From Limnohabitans sp. 2KL-17 (GTDB lineage Bacteria > Pseudomonadota > Gammaproteobacteria > Burkholderiales > Burkholderiaceae_C): a DNA stretch of 64,000 nucleotides. The stretch lies in contig NZ_NESK01000020.1 in the NCBI RefSeq assembly GCF_003063415.1, positions 17,955 to 81,954 of the forward strand, given 5' to 3'. Numbering within the stretch: position 1 is the first letter of the stretch; each line of letters opens with the position of its first letter. Shown piece by piece: positions 20,465-30,811 of the stretch. Position numbers and translations under genes: made by a program. The notes under the pieces are model-generated. The model saw nothing but the letters and a program-made list of their open reading frames with translations. It was not told where the DNA came from and ran no database searches.

Positions 20465-20962
20465 TCAAGCACGCTCTGCCAAAGGCTCGGCCGTGTTGTG
20501 GCTTGTCTTCGCAGGCGAATTTACAGCGCATCTAAAACCATGCCACTTTGAGGGCATCGTCACTTCCTCCAACCAGACAAAGGCCAGCAATCCGCAACGC
20601 TGCTCTTGCTCGTCCAGCATCCTGACAAATAGCAAAAGCCTGGAACCCAAGTCCAAACCCACCGTCACTTCAATGCGAAGTTCTTCGTCCTTGTTTTTAC
20701 CCTCATCTGCCAACCAGCGCCAGGCCTCGCCGCTCCAGAAAAAACGTCCACCTTGCATGGCCTGCCGAGGCACCCAAACTACAGCGCCAAGCACGCAAAA
20801 GGCCCAAAAGAACCAAGCTGAGCCCACCATGGCAAACCTTGCCTGCCCAGACACTTGCCAACCAACAAGCCCCAGCGCCGAAAGCAAGGCCACGCCCATC
20901 AAGGCAGCACGGCCCCAAACAAAACGCCCCACCGGGAAAGCCGCAGGTGGGGCGTTGTACAT
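20465..20962 (-). CDS. YgfX-like membrane protein
   Basis: The 165-residue product has two adjacent N-terminal membrane segments (about 18-36 and 41-60). A soluble part follows that resembles YgfX/CptA-type proteins: GRFFWSGEAWRWL, then a beta-rich stretch LDLGSRLLLFVRM, and WHGFRCAV near the end. YgfX of E. coli is an inner-membrane protein linked to SdhE and cell shape, and the family is diverse. It begins 14 bp after fabF on the same strand. The match is by pattern only, so family membership is likely but not certain and function is unknown. Confidence 0.6.
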   Translation of the reverse strand: MYNAPPAAFPVGRFVWGRAALMGVALLSALGLVGWQVSGQARFAMVGSAWFFWAFCVLGAVVWVPRQAMQGGRFFWSGEAWRWLADEGKNKDEELRIEVTVGLDLGSRLLLFVRMLDEQEQRCGLLAFVWLEEVTMPSKWHGFRCAVNSPAKTSHNTAEPLAERA

Positions 20963-20976
20963 GGCAATAACTCGCG

Positions 20977-22221
20977 TCAGATGCGTTTAAACACCAGCGA
21001 ACCGTTGGTGCCACCAAAACCAAAATTGTTTTTCAGGGCTACGTCAATTTTCATGTCGCGTGCCGTGTTGGCACAGTAGTCCAGATCACACTCTGGGTCA
21101 GGATTGGTCAGGTTGATGGTGGGTGGAACTTTTTGCAAATGCAGCGCCAGCACAGTGAACACACTCTCAATGCCTCCCGCACCACCCAACAGGTGACCTG
21201 TCATGGATTTGGTGGAACTCACCACGGTTTTGTACGCATGCGCGCCCAAAGCCGCCTTGATGGCATTGGTTTCGTTGATGTCCCCCAATGGCGTGGAGGT
21301 GCCGTGCGCGTTCAGGTAATCGATCTGGTCGGCATTGACACCGGCATTGCGCATGGCGTTGACCATGGCCCGGCGTGGGCCGTCCATGCTGGGTGCTGTC
21401 ATGTGCCCTGCGTCAGCGCTCATGCCGTAGCCTGAAAGTTCGGCATAAATCTTGGCACCCCGGGCTTTGGCGTGCTCATACTCTTCAAGGACCATTACAC
21501 CTGCACCTTCTCCCAGCACAAAGCCATCACGGTCTTTGTCCCAGGGGCGGGAGGCAGCTGCAGGGTCATCGTTGCGGGTAGACAAGGCGCGCATGGCCGC
21601 AAAGCCGCCGACACCCAGCGGTGACACACAGGCTTCAGAGCCTCCAGCGACCATCACGTCCGCATCGCCGTATTCGATCAAACGACCGGCTTCGCCTATG
21701 GAGTGCAAACCTGTGGTGCAAGCAGTTACAACAGCCAGATTAGGGCCTTTGAAACCACTGCGCATCGACACATGGCCAGAGATCATGTTGATGATCGAGG
21801 CCGGTACAAAAAATGGGGAAATTCGCCGGGCACCACGGGCGATGTATTCGGCATGGGTGTCTTCGATCATTGGCAAACCGCCAATGCCTGAACCGATCAC
21901 CACGCCAATGCGACAAGCTTCTTCTTCATCCAATGCATCGCCTGTTGGCAGCCCAGAATCCTGGATGGCCTGAGCTGCGGCAGCGATACCGAAATGGATG
22001 AAACGGTCCATAGCCCTGGCCTCTTTGGCGGAGATATAGGACTCGAGGTCAAAGTTCTTGACTTCACCCACGAATCGGCAAGACATGGCCGAAGCGTCAA
22101 AACGGGTGATAGGACCAATGCCGGACTGACCGGCAAGCAGGTTCGTCCATGCATCGGTCACCGTATTGCCTACGGGGCTGACGCATCCCAAACCCGTGAC
22201 TACAACGCGGCGCCGGGTCAT
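20977..22221 (-). CDS. fabF: 3-oxoacyl-[acyl-carrier-protein] synthase 2
   Basis: FabF elongates acyl-ACP with malonyl-ACP and is important for cis-vaccenate formation. The 414-residue product has the active-site Cys168 in [13 protein letters not shown], the first His in [11 protein letters not shown], and the second in [15 protein letters not shown]. All three match the Cys-His-His triad of this class. It follows acpP by 6 bp in the usual fabD-fabG-acpP-fabF order. Confidence 0.97.
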   Translation of the reverse strand: MTRRRVVVTGLGCVSPVGNTVTDAWTNLLAGQSGIGPITRFDASAMSCRFVGEVKNFDLESYISAKEARAMDRFIHFGIAAAAQAIQDSGLPTGDALDEEEACRIGVVIGSGIGGLPMIEDTHAEYIARGARRISPFFVPASIINMISGHVSMRSGFKGPNLAVVTACTTGLHSIGEAGRLIEYGDADVMVAGGSEACVSPLGVGGFAAMRALSTRNDDPAAASRPWDKDRDGFVLGEGAGVMVLEEYEHAKARGAKIYAELSGYGMSADAGHMTAPSMDGPRRAMVNAMRNAGVNADQIDYLNAHGTSTPLGDINETNAIKAALGAHAYKTVVSSTKSMTGHLLGGAGGIESVFTVLALHLQKVPPTINLTNPDPECDLDYCANTARDMKIDVALKNNFGFGGTNGSLVFKRI

Positions 22222-22227
22222 CGTCTA

Positions 22228-23278
<1,051 letters not shown>

Positions 23279-23282
<4 letters not shown>

Positions 23283-24229
23283 GCCAACAATCCTTTCACT
23301 TCAGCCAGGGTGGTGGGGTCGTACAAGGCCACACCGTTCAATTCGGCGTCAATGCGCTTGGTCATACCCGCCAACACCTTGCCGGGGCCGCATTCCACCA
23401 AAACGGTCACGCCACGGGCCTTGATGGCCTGCACGCATTCGACCCAACGCACCGGACCAAAAGCCTGGCGGTAAAGCGCATCACAGATGCGAACCGGATC
23501 GGATTCGACGGCTACATCGACGTTGTTGAGCACCGGAATTTGCGGCGCGGCCAGGCTCAGTGTGGCCAGCTTTTCCCGCAATTTTTCAGCCGCAGGCTTC
23601 ATCAGGCTCGAGTGAAAGGGGGCCGACACAGGCAAGATCAGCGCACGTTTGGCGCCCATGGCCTTGAGCACTTCACAGGCTTTGTCGACTGCAGCTTTGC
23701 TGCCGGCAATCACGGTTTGGGCAGCATCGTTGAAGTTCACGGCCTCGACCACCTCTGGGCTGCCGAGGGCAAAGCTGGCTTGCGCCTCCTGGCAACCCGC
23801 AATTACTTTGGCGGATTCCAGACCCAAGATGGCCGCCATGGCACCCACGCCCACAGGGACAGCTTCTTGCATGGCTGTGGCCCGCAAGCGCACCAGCGGG
23901 GCAGCTTGCGTCAAAGTGAGCACCCCCGAAGCGACCAAGGCACTGTATTCGCCCAATGAATGGCCAGCCACCACCGAGGGCTTGGTACCCCCTTCGGCCA
24001 GCCAGGCCCGGTATGCAGCAACCGCCGACACCAACATCACGGGTTGGGTGTTGGTGGTCATGGCCAAGGCTTCTTTGGGACCATCATGAATGAGTTTGGC
24101 GACATCTTCACCCAGGGCGTCAGAGGCTTCTTTGAGGGTTTCGAGCACCACCGGGTGATCCCCCCAAGCGTCGAGCATGCCCACCGATTGGGAGCCTTGT
24201 CCAGGAAAAACAAATGCAAAGTTGGTCAT
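23279..24229 (-). CDS. fabD: Malonyl CoA-acyl carrier protein transacylase
   Basis: FabD loads malonyl groups from CoA onto ACP. The 316-residue product begins FAFVFPGQGSQSVGM and has the nucleophile Ser91 in AGHSLGEYSALVA. The catalytic His sits in PVSAPFHSSLM. I chose ATG at 24229; a TTG 14 codons upstream lengthens the frame but without need. It lies between fabH and fabG, as expected. Confidence 0.96.
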
Positions 24230-24295
24230 ATGCGGTCTGAATGAATCTGAAATCGGATCAGCATGGCGCAATGCCGCTGACCTGCGAAGGTCCCA

Positions 24296-25273
24296 TCAAT
24301 AGCGCAGCAGCACGGAGCCCCAAGTGAAGCCGCCGCCCACACCTTCGAGCATGAGCGTCTGTCCCCGCTGAATTCGCCCATCGCGAACGGCAGTGTCCAA
24401 CGCCAAAGGGATCGAGGCGGCCGAGGTATTGCCGTGCTGATCCACGGTGACCACCACTTTGTCGGCGGGCATCTTGAGCTTTTTGGCGGTGCTTTGCATG
24501 ATGCGGATGTTGGCCTGATGCGGGATCAGCCAATCGATGTCGGCATCGGTCAAATTCGCCTTGGCCAAACTGGCTCGAGCGGTTTCTTCGAGCACACCCA
24601 CAGCCAGTTTGAAAACGGCCTGCCCATCCATTTTGAGAACCGGGTCGCCCAGAATACCGCCACGGTTCACATGACCAGGTACACACAAAATATCTTTGTA
24701 TTTGCCATCGGCATGCAAATCAGTGGCCAAAATGCCGGGCGTGTCCGAGGCCTCCAGGACAACGGCGCCTGCGCCATCACCAAACAAGACACAGGTGGTG
24801 CGGTCCTTGAAGTCCAGAATGCGACTGAACACTTCTGCGCCAATGACCAGCGCCCGCTTGGACGAACCGGTTTGGATCATGGCATCTGCGATCGTCAGCG
24901 CGTAAATGAAGCCACTGCAAACCGCCTGCACGTCAAACGCCGGGCAACCTGCAGCGCCCAGCTTGTGCTGAACCATGGTTGCAACCGAGGGGAAAACCAT
25001 GTCTGGTGTCGAAGTGCCCACGATGATCAGGTCAATGTCCTGTGCAGCCAAGCCAGCGGCATCCAATGCCCTGCGAGAGGCTTCTGTGGCCAGATCGCTG
25101 CAGCCTTGCTCATCGGCGGCAAAGTGTCGGGCGCGGATACCGGTTCGCTCCACGATCCAGTTGTCCGAAGTTTCAACACCTTGCTGCGCCAACTCGGCAG
25201 CCAGATCGGCGTTGGTCATGCGTTTTGCCGGCAAGTAACTGCCAGTGCCCAAGATGCGGGAGTAAATTCTCAT
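24296..25273 (-). CDS. fabH: 3-oxoacyl-[acyl-carrier-protein] synthase 3
   Basis: FabH starts fatty acid synthesis by joining acetyl-CoA and malonyl-ACP. The 325-residue product has Cys119 in [12 protein letters not shown], His in PHQANIRIM, and Asn in [10 protein letters not shown], forming the Cys-His-Asn triad that separates FabH from FabF/B. The ATG overlaps the plsX stop (ATGA), so the two are coupled. Confidence 0.97.
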   Translation of the reverse strand: MRIYSRILGTGSYLPAKRMTNADLAAELAQQGVETSDNWIVERTGIRARHFAADEQGCSDLATEASRRALDAAGLAAQDIDLIIVGTSTPDMVFPSVATMVQHKLGAAGCPAFDVQAVCSGFIYALTIADAMIQTGSSKRALVIGAEVFSRILDFKDRTTCVLFGDGAGAVVLEASDTPGILATDLHADGKYKDILCVPGHVNRGGILGDPVLKMDGQAVFKLAVGVLEETARASLAKANLTDADIDWLIPHQANIRIMQSTAKKLKMPADKVVVTVDQHGNTSAASIPLALDTAVRDGRIQRGQTLMLEGVGGGFTWGSVLLRY

Positions 25274-26334
25274 ACAGATGTGACCGCTGGTTCTGACCGC
25301 TCAGCCTGAGCCCCTGCCAACAACGGGCCAGCATGGGCGATGCGTTCACGAACGCGCTCAAGCAATTGGTTTCGAGATGCATCATAAGCGCGGATCAAGG
25401 CATTTTCAAATGCCAGCTCGTCGGCAGAACCATGGCTTTTGAACACCAGCCCCCGCAGACCCAACAAGGCAGCGCCGTTGTAGCGGCGGTGGTCTACACG
25501 GTTTTTAAAAGCTGTTAGGACCGGATAAGCCAAAATGGCGGCCATTTTAGTGAAGATGTTGCGAGAGAACTCAGCCTTGAGAAAGCTGCTCACCATGGTG
25601 GCCAGGCCCTCACTGGCCTTCAGGGCCACATTGCCAACAAAGCCATCGCAGACCACGATGTCGACTGTTCCCTTGAAAATGTCATTCCCTTCGACATTGC
25701 CATAAAAATTCAAATCCCCGGAGTTAGCAGCAAATCGCAACAATTCACCGGATTTTTTGATGATTTCATTGCCTTTTATGGCCTCTTCGCCAATATTGAG
25801 CAGACCAACAGTGGGCTGCTCCTTGTTCTGCAAGACAGAAACCAAGGCTGAGCCCATGACTGCGAACTGCAACAAATGCTCTGGCGTGCAATCCACATTG
25901 GCACCCAAATCCAGCATGGTGGTGCCGCCGCCTTTGAAGTTGGGCATTTGACCGGCAATGGCCGGGCGATCGATGCCATCCATGGTTTTGAGCACATAGC
26001 GGGCAATCGCCATCAAGGCGCCCGTGTTTCCGGCAGAGATGGCAACTGACGCCTTGCCATCACGCACTTGCTCTATGGCCACCCGCATGGAAGAGTCTTT
26101 CTTCTTGCGCAAGGCCACCTCCAGCGAATCGTCCATTTCGACCACTTCGGTCGCGGCAACCACCGTGGCACGAAAATCATCAAAACCGGCTAAGGCCTCA
26201 GGACGCCCGACCAGCACCAAACGGGCATCAGGGTGGCTTGACAAGAAGCGGCTGCAAGCCGCCAGGGTGACTCGGGGACCATGGTCGCCGCCCATGCAAT
26301 CGACAGCCAGGGTGATCGGAGTGGGCGAGGTCAT
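25270..26334 (-). CDS. plsX: Phosphate acyltransferase PlsX
   Basis: PlsX makes acyl-phosphate from acyl-ACP, the first step toward phospholipids through PlsY. The 354-residue product has [12 protein letters not shown] at the start, [10 protein letters not shown] in the middle, and the typical [11 protein letters not shown] and [12 protein letters not shown] motifs. It is preceded by rpmF with a terminator-like hairpin between, and followed by fabH with a 4-nt overlap. Confidence 0.96.
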   Translation of the reverse strand: MTSPTPITLAVDCMGGDHGPRVTLAACSRFLSSHPDARLVLVGRPEALAGFDDFRATVVAATEVVEMDDSLEVALRKKKDSSMRVAIEQVRDGKASVAISAGNTGALMAIARYVLKTMDGIDRPAIAGQMPNFKGGGTTMLDLGANVDCTPEHLLQFAVMGSALVSVLQNKEQPTVGLLNIGEEAIKGNEIIKKSGELLRFAANSGDLNFYGNVEGNDIFKGTVDIVVCDGFVGNVALKASEGLATMVSSFLKAEFSRNIFTKMAAILAYPVLTAFKNRVDHRRYNGAALLGLRGLVFKSHGSADELAFENALIRAYDASRNQLLERVRERIAHAGPLLAGAQAERSEPAVTSV

Positions 26335-26375
26335 GAGATCCTAGAGATCAAAAATCGTGAAGAAATCAAAGCCAT

Positions 26376-26416
26376 AAAAACAAAAGCCCGAGGCTACTGA
26401 CACAGTAGCGCCGGGC
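26376..26416 (-). terminator. Terminator between rpmF and plsX
   Basis: On the minus strand GCCCG and CGGGC (26412-26416 with 26386-26390), an AG/GC internal loop and a 7-bp GCTACTG/CAGTAGC stem around a 3-nt loop form a long hairpin. It is followed by TTTTGTTTTT (26385-26376). It lies downstream of rpmF and 42 bp before the plsX start. It should reduce read-through from the yceD-rpmF transcript into plsX. Confidence 0.7.
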
Positions 26417-26443
26417 CCATTCAGGCTTATAGGCTGAAGCCGA

Positions 26444-26626
26444 TCAGGCTTCGGACTTGTTTTTCAGCACTTGACGGCCACGGTAAAAGCCGTTGGGGCT
26501 GATGTGATGGCGCAAATGGATTTCACCTGTTGTTGGCTCCACAGCGATGCCTGGCACGTTCAGGGCGTTGTGTGAACGGTGCATACCGCGCTTGGATGGC
26601 GACTTTTTGTTTTGCTGAACAGCCAT
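26444..26626 (-). CDS. rpmF: 50S ribosomal protein L32
   Basis: L32 is a small basic protein of the large ribosomal subunit. The 60-residue product has the family start [19 protein letters not shown] followed by a proline-glycine region ([14 protein letters not shown]). It lacks zinc-binding cysteines, so it is the C-minus form. A GGAG-type ribosome site lies upstream. The yceD-rpmF-plsX-fabH order is classic. Confidence 0.97.
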   Translation of the reverse strand: MAVQQNKKSPSKRGMHRSHNALNVPGIAVEPTTGEIHLRHHISPNGFYRGRQVLKNKSEA

Positions 26627-26760
26627 GGTGGCTCCTTGGAAGCTTGGAGGCCGCGCCTGTAGCGCAGCGTCTGGTTGATGAGAGTGTCGCCCAAATCAAC
26701 TGAGCGAAGCCGCAAATTATAGCCTAAGACAAGCCAGCCCCTCAGGGTTTAGTTTCGCGC

Positions 26761-27309
26761 TTACTTGGGAGGGCCTGTTTTGAGGCCAGCCAATACGCCA
26801 AACGGATTGGGGCGTTCGGATGCCGCGTCAAACTCGGGATCGACTGCGGACATAGGCACTGTTTCGGGGCAAACCTCGTGCAAAGGGACCAAGGGCAATG
26901 ACAAAATCAGCTCATCCTCGATCAAGGCCAGTGCGTCAAAATCACGGCTGATGGCCAAAATATCATCTTCGGACTCATCGTCAAGCGCCGCCGCCGTGGC
27001 CTCATCGGCTACAAAACGCAAAGAACGCTCAGCCGCCACCACATCCAAAACAGGCGACAGGCATCGTTGGCATTGCATCGGCAAACGCACCGAAGCCTTC
27101 AAGTCCAGCCAAATCTCGTCAGTGCCCCCCGGTTGCGGAACCATTCGGCCCTGCAATTGCCAAAGCAAAAGGCCAGGAGACAGAGCGCTGCCGAATTGTT
27201 CTTCTGCCAATCGCGGCCAATCGGCCAGATTGCCCTCGCCCTTCAGGCCGATGGCATCACGGGCAAAAGACACCACATCCAGGTGCCGGGGGTCCATTTT
27301 TTTTTCCAT
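26761..27309 (-). CDS. yceD: DUF177 / YceD family protein
   Basis: YceD (DUF177) proteins sit before rpmF in most bacteria and are linked to 23S rRNA and large-subunit maturation. The 182-residue acidic product has the MQCQRCLSPVLD motif and the later cysteine of EVCPETV, typical of the family. Two starts are possible, ATG at 27309 or the ATG four codons in. It is divergent from the maf/yceF gene, with about 50 bp between. Confidence 0.85.
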   Translation of the reverse strand: MEKKMDPRHLDVVSFARDAIGLKGEGNLADWPRLAEEQFGSALSPGLLLWQLQGRMVPQPGGTDEIWLDLKASVRLPMQCQRCLSPVLDVVAAERSLRFVADEATAAALDDESEDDILAISRDFDALALIEDELILSLPLVPLHEVCPETVPMSAVDPEFDAASERPNPFGVLAGLKTGPPK

Positions 27310-27360
27310 GGCTGCAGTGTAAGAGAATCACCTGTCCGAATTTCACCTTGGGTTTGCACT

Positions 27361-27972
27361 TTGACACCGAATTTCTCCTCCACACCCAGCAACGTCCGCC
27401 AAGTCGTACTGGGCTCTACATCACGCTATCGGCGCGAATTGTTGGCGCGCCTGCGCATCCCTTTCAGTGTCACCGCACCCAACGTGGACGAAACCCCGCA
27501 GGCGGGCGAAACCCCGAAGAACTTAGCCTTGCGACTCGCATTGGCCAAAGCCCAGGCCGTCGCCGCCTTGCATCCGGAAGCGGTGGTCATCGGCTCGGAC
27601 CAGGTGGCCGATCTGGCGGGACAGCCCCTGGGCAAGCCGGGTGAGCACGCACGGGCTGTACAGCAATTGCGCCAAATGCGTGGTCAAACGGTGATTTTTC
27701 AGACTGCGCTGGCCGTGGTGTGCTTGGCAACGGGCTTTAAACAAGTTGATCTGGCAGAGGTGCGGGTGGTTTTCCGCGACTTGAGCGACGACGAAATCGA
27801 AGCTTATTTACAAGCCGAAAAGCCCTATGACTGCGCTGGCAGCGCCAAAAGTGAGGGCCTTGGCATTGCCTTGCTGGAGTCCATTGACAACGATGACCCG
27901 ACTGCGCTGGTGGGGCTGCCCCTCATCCGCACCGCCCGGCTGTTGCGCCTAGCTGGGGTCAAGCTGCTGTGA
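27361..27972 (+). CDS. yceF: Maf-like nucleotide pyrophosphatase, YceF type (7-methyl-GTP)
   Basis: Maf proteins hydrolyse modified nucleoside triphosphates; the YceF subgroup prefers 7-methyl-GTP. The 203-residue product starts VVLGSTSRYRRELLARL, has the catalytic Asp80 in IGSDQVAD, and KPYDCAGSAKSEGLG in the YceF style. The only start that gives the family length is TTG at 27361; it has no strong ribosome site, so expression may be low. The frame continues upstream only across the antisense yceD. Its stop overlaps the next gene (GTGA). Confidence 0.85.
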   Translation: MTPNFSSTPSNVRQVVLGSTSRYRRELLARLRIPFSVTAPNVDETPQAGETPKNLALRLALAKAQAVAALHPEAVVIGSDQVADLAGQPLGKPGEHARAVQQLRQMRGQTVIFQTALAVVCLATGFKQVDLAEVRVVFRDLSDDEIEAYLQAEKPYDCAGSAKSEGLGIALLESIDNDDPTALVGLPLIRTARLLRLAGVKLL

Positions 27973-28742
27973 ACGCCCACCAAAACACCAAGGGCTGCCT
28001 GTATCTGGTGCCCACGCCGTTGGACTTTGGCTGCGTTGAGCAAGCACCCATCACACATGTTCTGCCTGAAGCCACACTGGCCACGGCTGCCAATATCCAG
28101 CATTGGGTGTGTGAAAACGCCAAAACCACCCGGGCATTTTTGAAGCGCGTTGGAGAAACCCACCCCCTGATCGCCCCCCTGCCCGAGCAAAGCATCACCG
28201 AGTTGCCTCGCCACGTGCACAAGAAAGGCGACCACCAATCCGGCTTTGACGCCAAACCGCTGCTGACGGCGGCTTTGCAAGGCTATGACGTAGGCCTGAT
28301 CAGCGAAGCCGGCATGCCTGCTGTGGCCGATCCTGGCAGTTCGGTGGTGCGTGCTGCGCACGATCTGGGCTTGAAGGTGGTGCCGCTGGTCGGCCCGGTG
28401 TCTTTGTTACTGGCTTTGGCCGGCAGTGGGCTGAATGGCCAAAACTTCGCATTTGTAGGCTACTTGCCGCAAGACGCCGCAGAACGTGCCACCAGGCTCA
28501 AGCAACTGGAATCTCTGGCCCATAAAACCGGGCAAACACAGCTCTGGATAGAGACGCCTTACCGCAACGCAGCCATGTTGTCGGGACTGCTGCAAAGCTT
28601 GCAGGCCCACACCCGTTTGGCCATTTCCAGCGGCCTGACACTGCCTTCGGCGAGCATCCAGAGTCACAGCGTGGCGCAATGGAAAAAGGGCCTGAAAGGC
28701 CCTGATGGTCACACGCCTGCGGTCTATGCCATCGGGCCTTGA
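27969..28742 (+). CDS. Tetrapyrrole-methylase-fold SAM methyltransferase (RsmI-like)
   Basis: The 257-residue product belongs to the family that includes RsmI (16S rRNA C1402 2'-O-methyltransferase). It shows LYLVPTPL, the glycine loop YDVGLISEAGMPAVADPG, and GPVSLLLALAGSGLNGQNFAFVGYLP split across residues 130-160. It differs from true RsmI in the N-terminal region, which has an extended segment with AKTTRAFLKR. It is translated from GTG overlapping the maf stop. The substrate is not evident; a second RsmI elsewhere would not be surprising. Confidence 0.8.
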   Translation: MNAHQNTKGCLYLVPTPLDFGCVEQAPITHVLPEATLATAANIQHWVCENAKTTRAFLKRVGETHPLIAPLPEQSITELPRHVHKKGDHQSGFDAKPLLTAALQGYDVGLISEAGMPAVADPGSSVVRAAHDLGLKVVPLVGPVSLLLALAGSGLNGQNFAFVGYLPQDAAERATRLKQLESLAHKTGQTQLWIETPYRNAAMLSGLLQSLQAHTRLAISSGLTLPSASIQSHSVAQWKKGLKGPDGHTPAVYAIGP

Positions 28743-28745
28743 GGT

Positions 28746-29741
28746 TCAGCGCAAGCCCGTGCTTGTTCGCAGGGCACGCAACGTGCCTTCACCCATGGCA
28801 GCGCCAAATCGTTTGACCAGGCGTTCTGCCACGTTTTCGCGTTGCGTGTAGTCCACCACATCGGGGGCTTTCACCACTTCACGGGCCACGCCATCGAGGC
28901 TACCCAGGCTGTCGGCCAAGCCCATGTCAACCGCTTGCTGGCCACTCCAAAATAAGCCGCTGAAGGTATCAGGACTTTCCTTGAGCCGATCACCACGGCC
29001 TTTCTTGACCACTTGGATGAACTGGGTGTGGATTTGGTCGAGCATGGCTTGGGCGTGTTTACGTTGCGGCTCAGTTTGCGGGCTGAAGGGGTCCAGAAAA
29101 CCTTTGTTGACACCCGCCGTCATCAAACGCCGCTCCACCCCCAGCTTGTCCATGAGTCCGGTGAATCCAAAGCCATCCATCAAGACACCAATACTGCCCA
29201 CAATGCTGGCCTTGTCTACATAAATGCGGTCAGTGGCTGCCGCGATGTAATAAGCGGCCGAAGCACACGACTCCTCCACCACGGCGTAAATCGGCTTGTT
29301 GTGCAAAGCACGCAAACGGACGATCTCGTCGTTGATCAGGCCTGCCTGTACCGGACTGCCGCCAGGAGAGTTGATCAGCAACACCAAGGCCTGCGAGCCT
29401 GAGTCTTCCAAGGCAAGGCGCATCGCCGACATCACATTTTCAGCGCTGGCTTCGGTCTCCGAGCCGATTTCGCCCACGATAGACACCATCGCCGTGTGCG
29501 GCAAGCTGGGATGACTGGTGGGGGATTTATAGCTGAATGCCTGCCAAAACACCACCGCCAAAAACAGCAGCCAAGCAGAACGCAAGCCCACTTTCCAGCG
29601 CCTGGCCACTTTCTGCTCTTTCAAGCTGGCAAAGGCCAACTGCTCCAGTGTTTGGCGCGCCCAGCCTTCGTCTAGGGGGAGGGCAGCTTTCACGGGTTCT
29701 GGGGGGGCCGAGGCGGACGTGTTGTCCTGGGGGTCTTGCAT
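28746..29741 (-). CDS. sppA: Signal peptide peptidase SppA, short form (S49)
   Basis: SppA digests leftover signal peptides in the membrane. The 331-residue product has one membrane segment (about 52-70), then an S49 domain with the nucleophile Ser161 in EESCASAAYYIA. The general-base Lys213 lies 52 residues later in TAGVNKGFLDPFS. It is the single-domain type, about half the length of E. coli SppA. ATG at 29741 was chosen over TTG at 29747. It overlaps or touches the Rieske gene upstream. Confidence 0.92.
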   Translation of the reverse strand: MQDPQDNTSASAPPEPVKAALPLDEGWARQTLEQLAFASLKEQKVARRWKVGLRSAWLLFLAVVFWQAFSYKSPTSHPSLPHTAMVSIVGEIGSETEASAENVMSAMRLALEDSGSQALVLLINSPGGSPVQAGLINDEIVRLRALHNKPIYAVVEESCASAAYYIAAATDRIYVDKASIVGSIGVLMDGFGFTGLMDKLGVERRLMTAGVNKGFLDPFSPQTEPQRKHAQAMLDQIHTQFIQVVKKGRGDRLKESPDTFSGLFWSGQQAVDMGLADSLGSLDGVAREVVKAPDVVDYTQRENVAERLVKRFGAAMGEGTLRALRTSTGLR

Positions 29742-29743
29742 GG

Positions 29744-30109
29744 TCAAAATTCAAGGGGCTTTAAGTTGTAGGCAGTATGCCAGTGAACCACGCCGTCCCG
29801 CTCTGAAAGGTCTATTTTCACAAGGCCGCCACGGCAGAGTCCACCAGAGCACGCCCCCGTGTCTGGTTGGTAAGTGGCGCCGTGTGTGGCACACATCAGC
29901 CAGCGTCCAGTGTCGTCAAAAAAGCGGTCTGGCTGGTAGTCCATTTCCATGGCCACATGGGTGCAGCGGTTCAGATAGGCGTACACCTGGCCTTCGTAAC
30001 GGATGGCAAACGCACGGCAAGTCTGACCGGCATACACAATGTCAAAAGGCACAGCACGGCCTCCTTGGGCCAAATCAGCGCTGTTGCACAAAGGGACCAT
30101 CGGATCCAT
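29744..30109 (-). CDS. Rieske [2Fe-2S] domain protein
   Basis: The 121-residue product is a single Rieske domain with Cys49-x-His51 (NRCTHVAM) and Cys73-x2-His76 (MCATHGATY), the four ligands of a [2Fe-2S] cluster. It resembles ferredoxin subunits of oxygenases, but no oxygenase is nearby. Its role as an electron carrier is inferred only. ATG at 30109 is preceded by CAGGAG. It lies between sppA and a HAD phosphatase on one strand, and the same trio is common in Burkholderiales. Confidence 0.88.
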   Translation of the reverse strand: MDPMVPLCNSADLAQGGRAVPFDIVYAGQTCRAFAIRYEGQVYAYLNRCTHVAMEMDYQPDRFFDDTGRWLMCATHGATYQPDTGACSGGLCRGGLVKIDLSERDGVVHWHTAYNLKPLEF

Positions 30110-30121
30110 GACCACTCCTGT

Positions 30122-30811
30122 TCAAGCGTTGAGCAGCAACCAGTAGTGCAAATCACGCACGCTGTGCGCCACATGGCGAGGGTTCAGGGCATGAAAAGCC
30201 TCGGGCTCGTGCGCCCCATAGCTCACACCCACGCTGGCACAACCGGCGTTCAGGGCCATTTGTAAATCATGCGTGGTGTCGCCAATCATCAAGGTGCGCT
30301 CGGGTTCAACCCCAAACTCACGCATCAGCTCGTGCAGCATCAGCGGATGGGGCTTGCCTGCCGTTTCATCGGCCGTTCTTGAGCCGTCAAAACGGTGGCG
30401 CAACTCCACCGCCTGCAAGGACTCGTTCAAGCCTTGTCGGCTTTTGCCCGTGGCCACCGTCACCCAGTGGTGCCGGGCTTTCAAGTCGTCCAGCAACTCC
30501 AGCACGCCATCAAACAGGCAGATGTCGTGTTGGTGCTGTATGTAATGGTGACGGTAGCGCTCACCCAAAGCCGGGTATTTGTCGACAGGCACATCGGGCG
30601 CCGCATGCGCCAGCGCAGGCATGAGGGCCAGACCAATCACATAGGAGGCTGCCTCGCGAGTGGGCTCTGCCCCACCCACATCCACCACCGCGCGCTGAAT
30701 ACAGCGGGTGATGAGGGCGGTGGAATCGAACAAGGTGCCATCCCAATCGAAGGCGATCAGGTCAAACTGGCGGGGCCGGAATTCATTCAGAGTGGCTGGC
30801 ATGGTCAACAT
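30122..30811 (-). CDS. HAD-IA hydrolase, phosphoglycolate phosphatase-like
   Basis: The 229-residue product has HAD motif I FDWDGTLFDS (Asp22, Asp24), motif II TVATGKSRQGL, and motif IV MIGDTTHDLQMALNAGC. It belongs to the Gph-like group, which removes phosphate from small phospho-metabolites. The exact substrate cannot be told. The ATG used here overlaps the end of rluC by 29 nt; an ATG three codons later is also possible. The rluC-HAD-Rieske-sppA order is conserved in related genomes. Confidence 0.85.
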   Translation of the reverse strand: MLTMPATLNEFRPRQFDLIAFDWDGTLFDSTALITRCIQRAVVDVGGAEPTREAASYVIGLALMPALAHAAPDVPVDKYPALGERYRHHYIQHQHDICLFDGVLELLDDLKARHHWVTVATGKSRQGLNESLQAVELRHRFDGSRTADETAGKPHPLMLHELMREFGVEPERTLMIGDTTHDLQMALNAGCASVGVSYGAHEPEAFHALNPRHVAHSVRDLHYWLLLNA

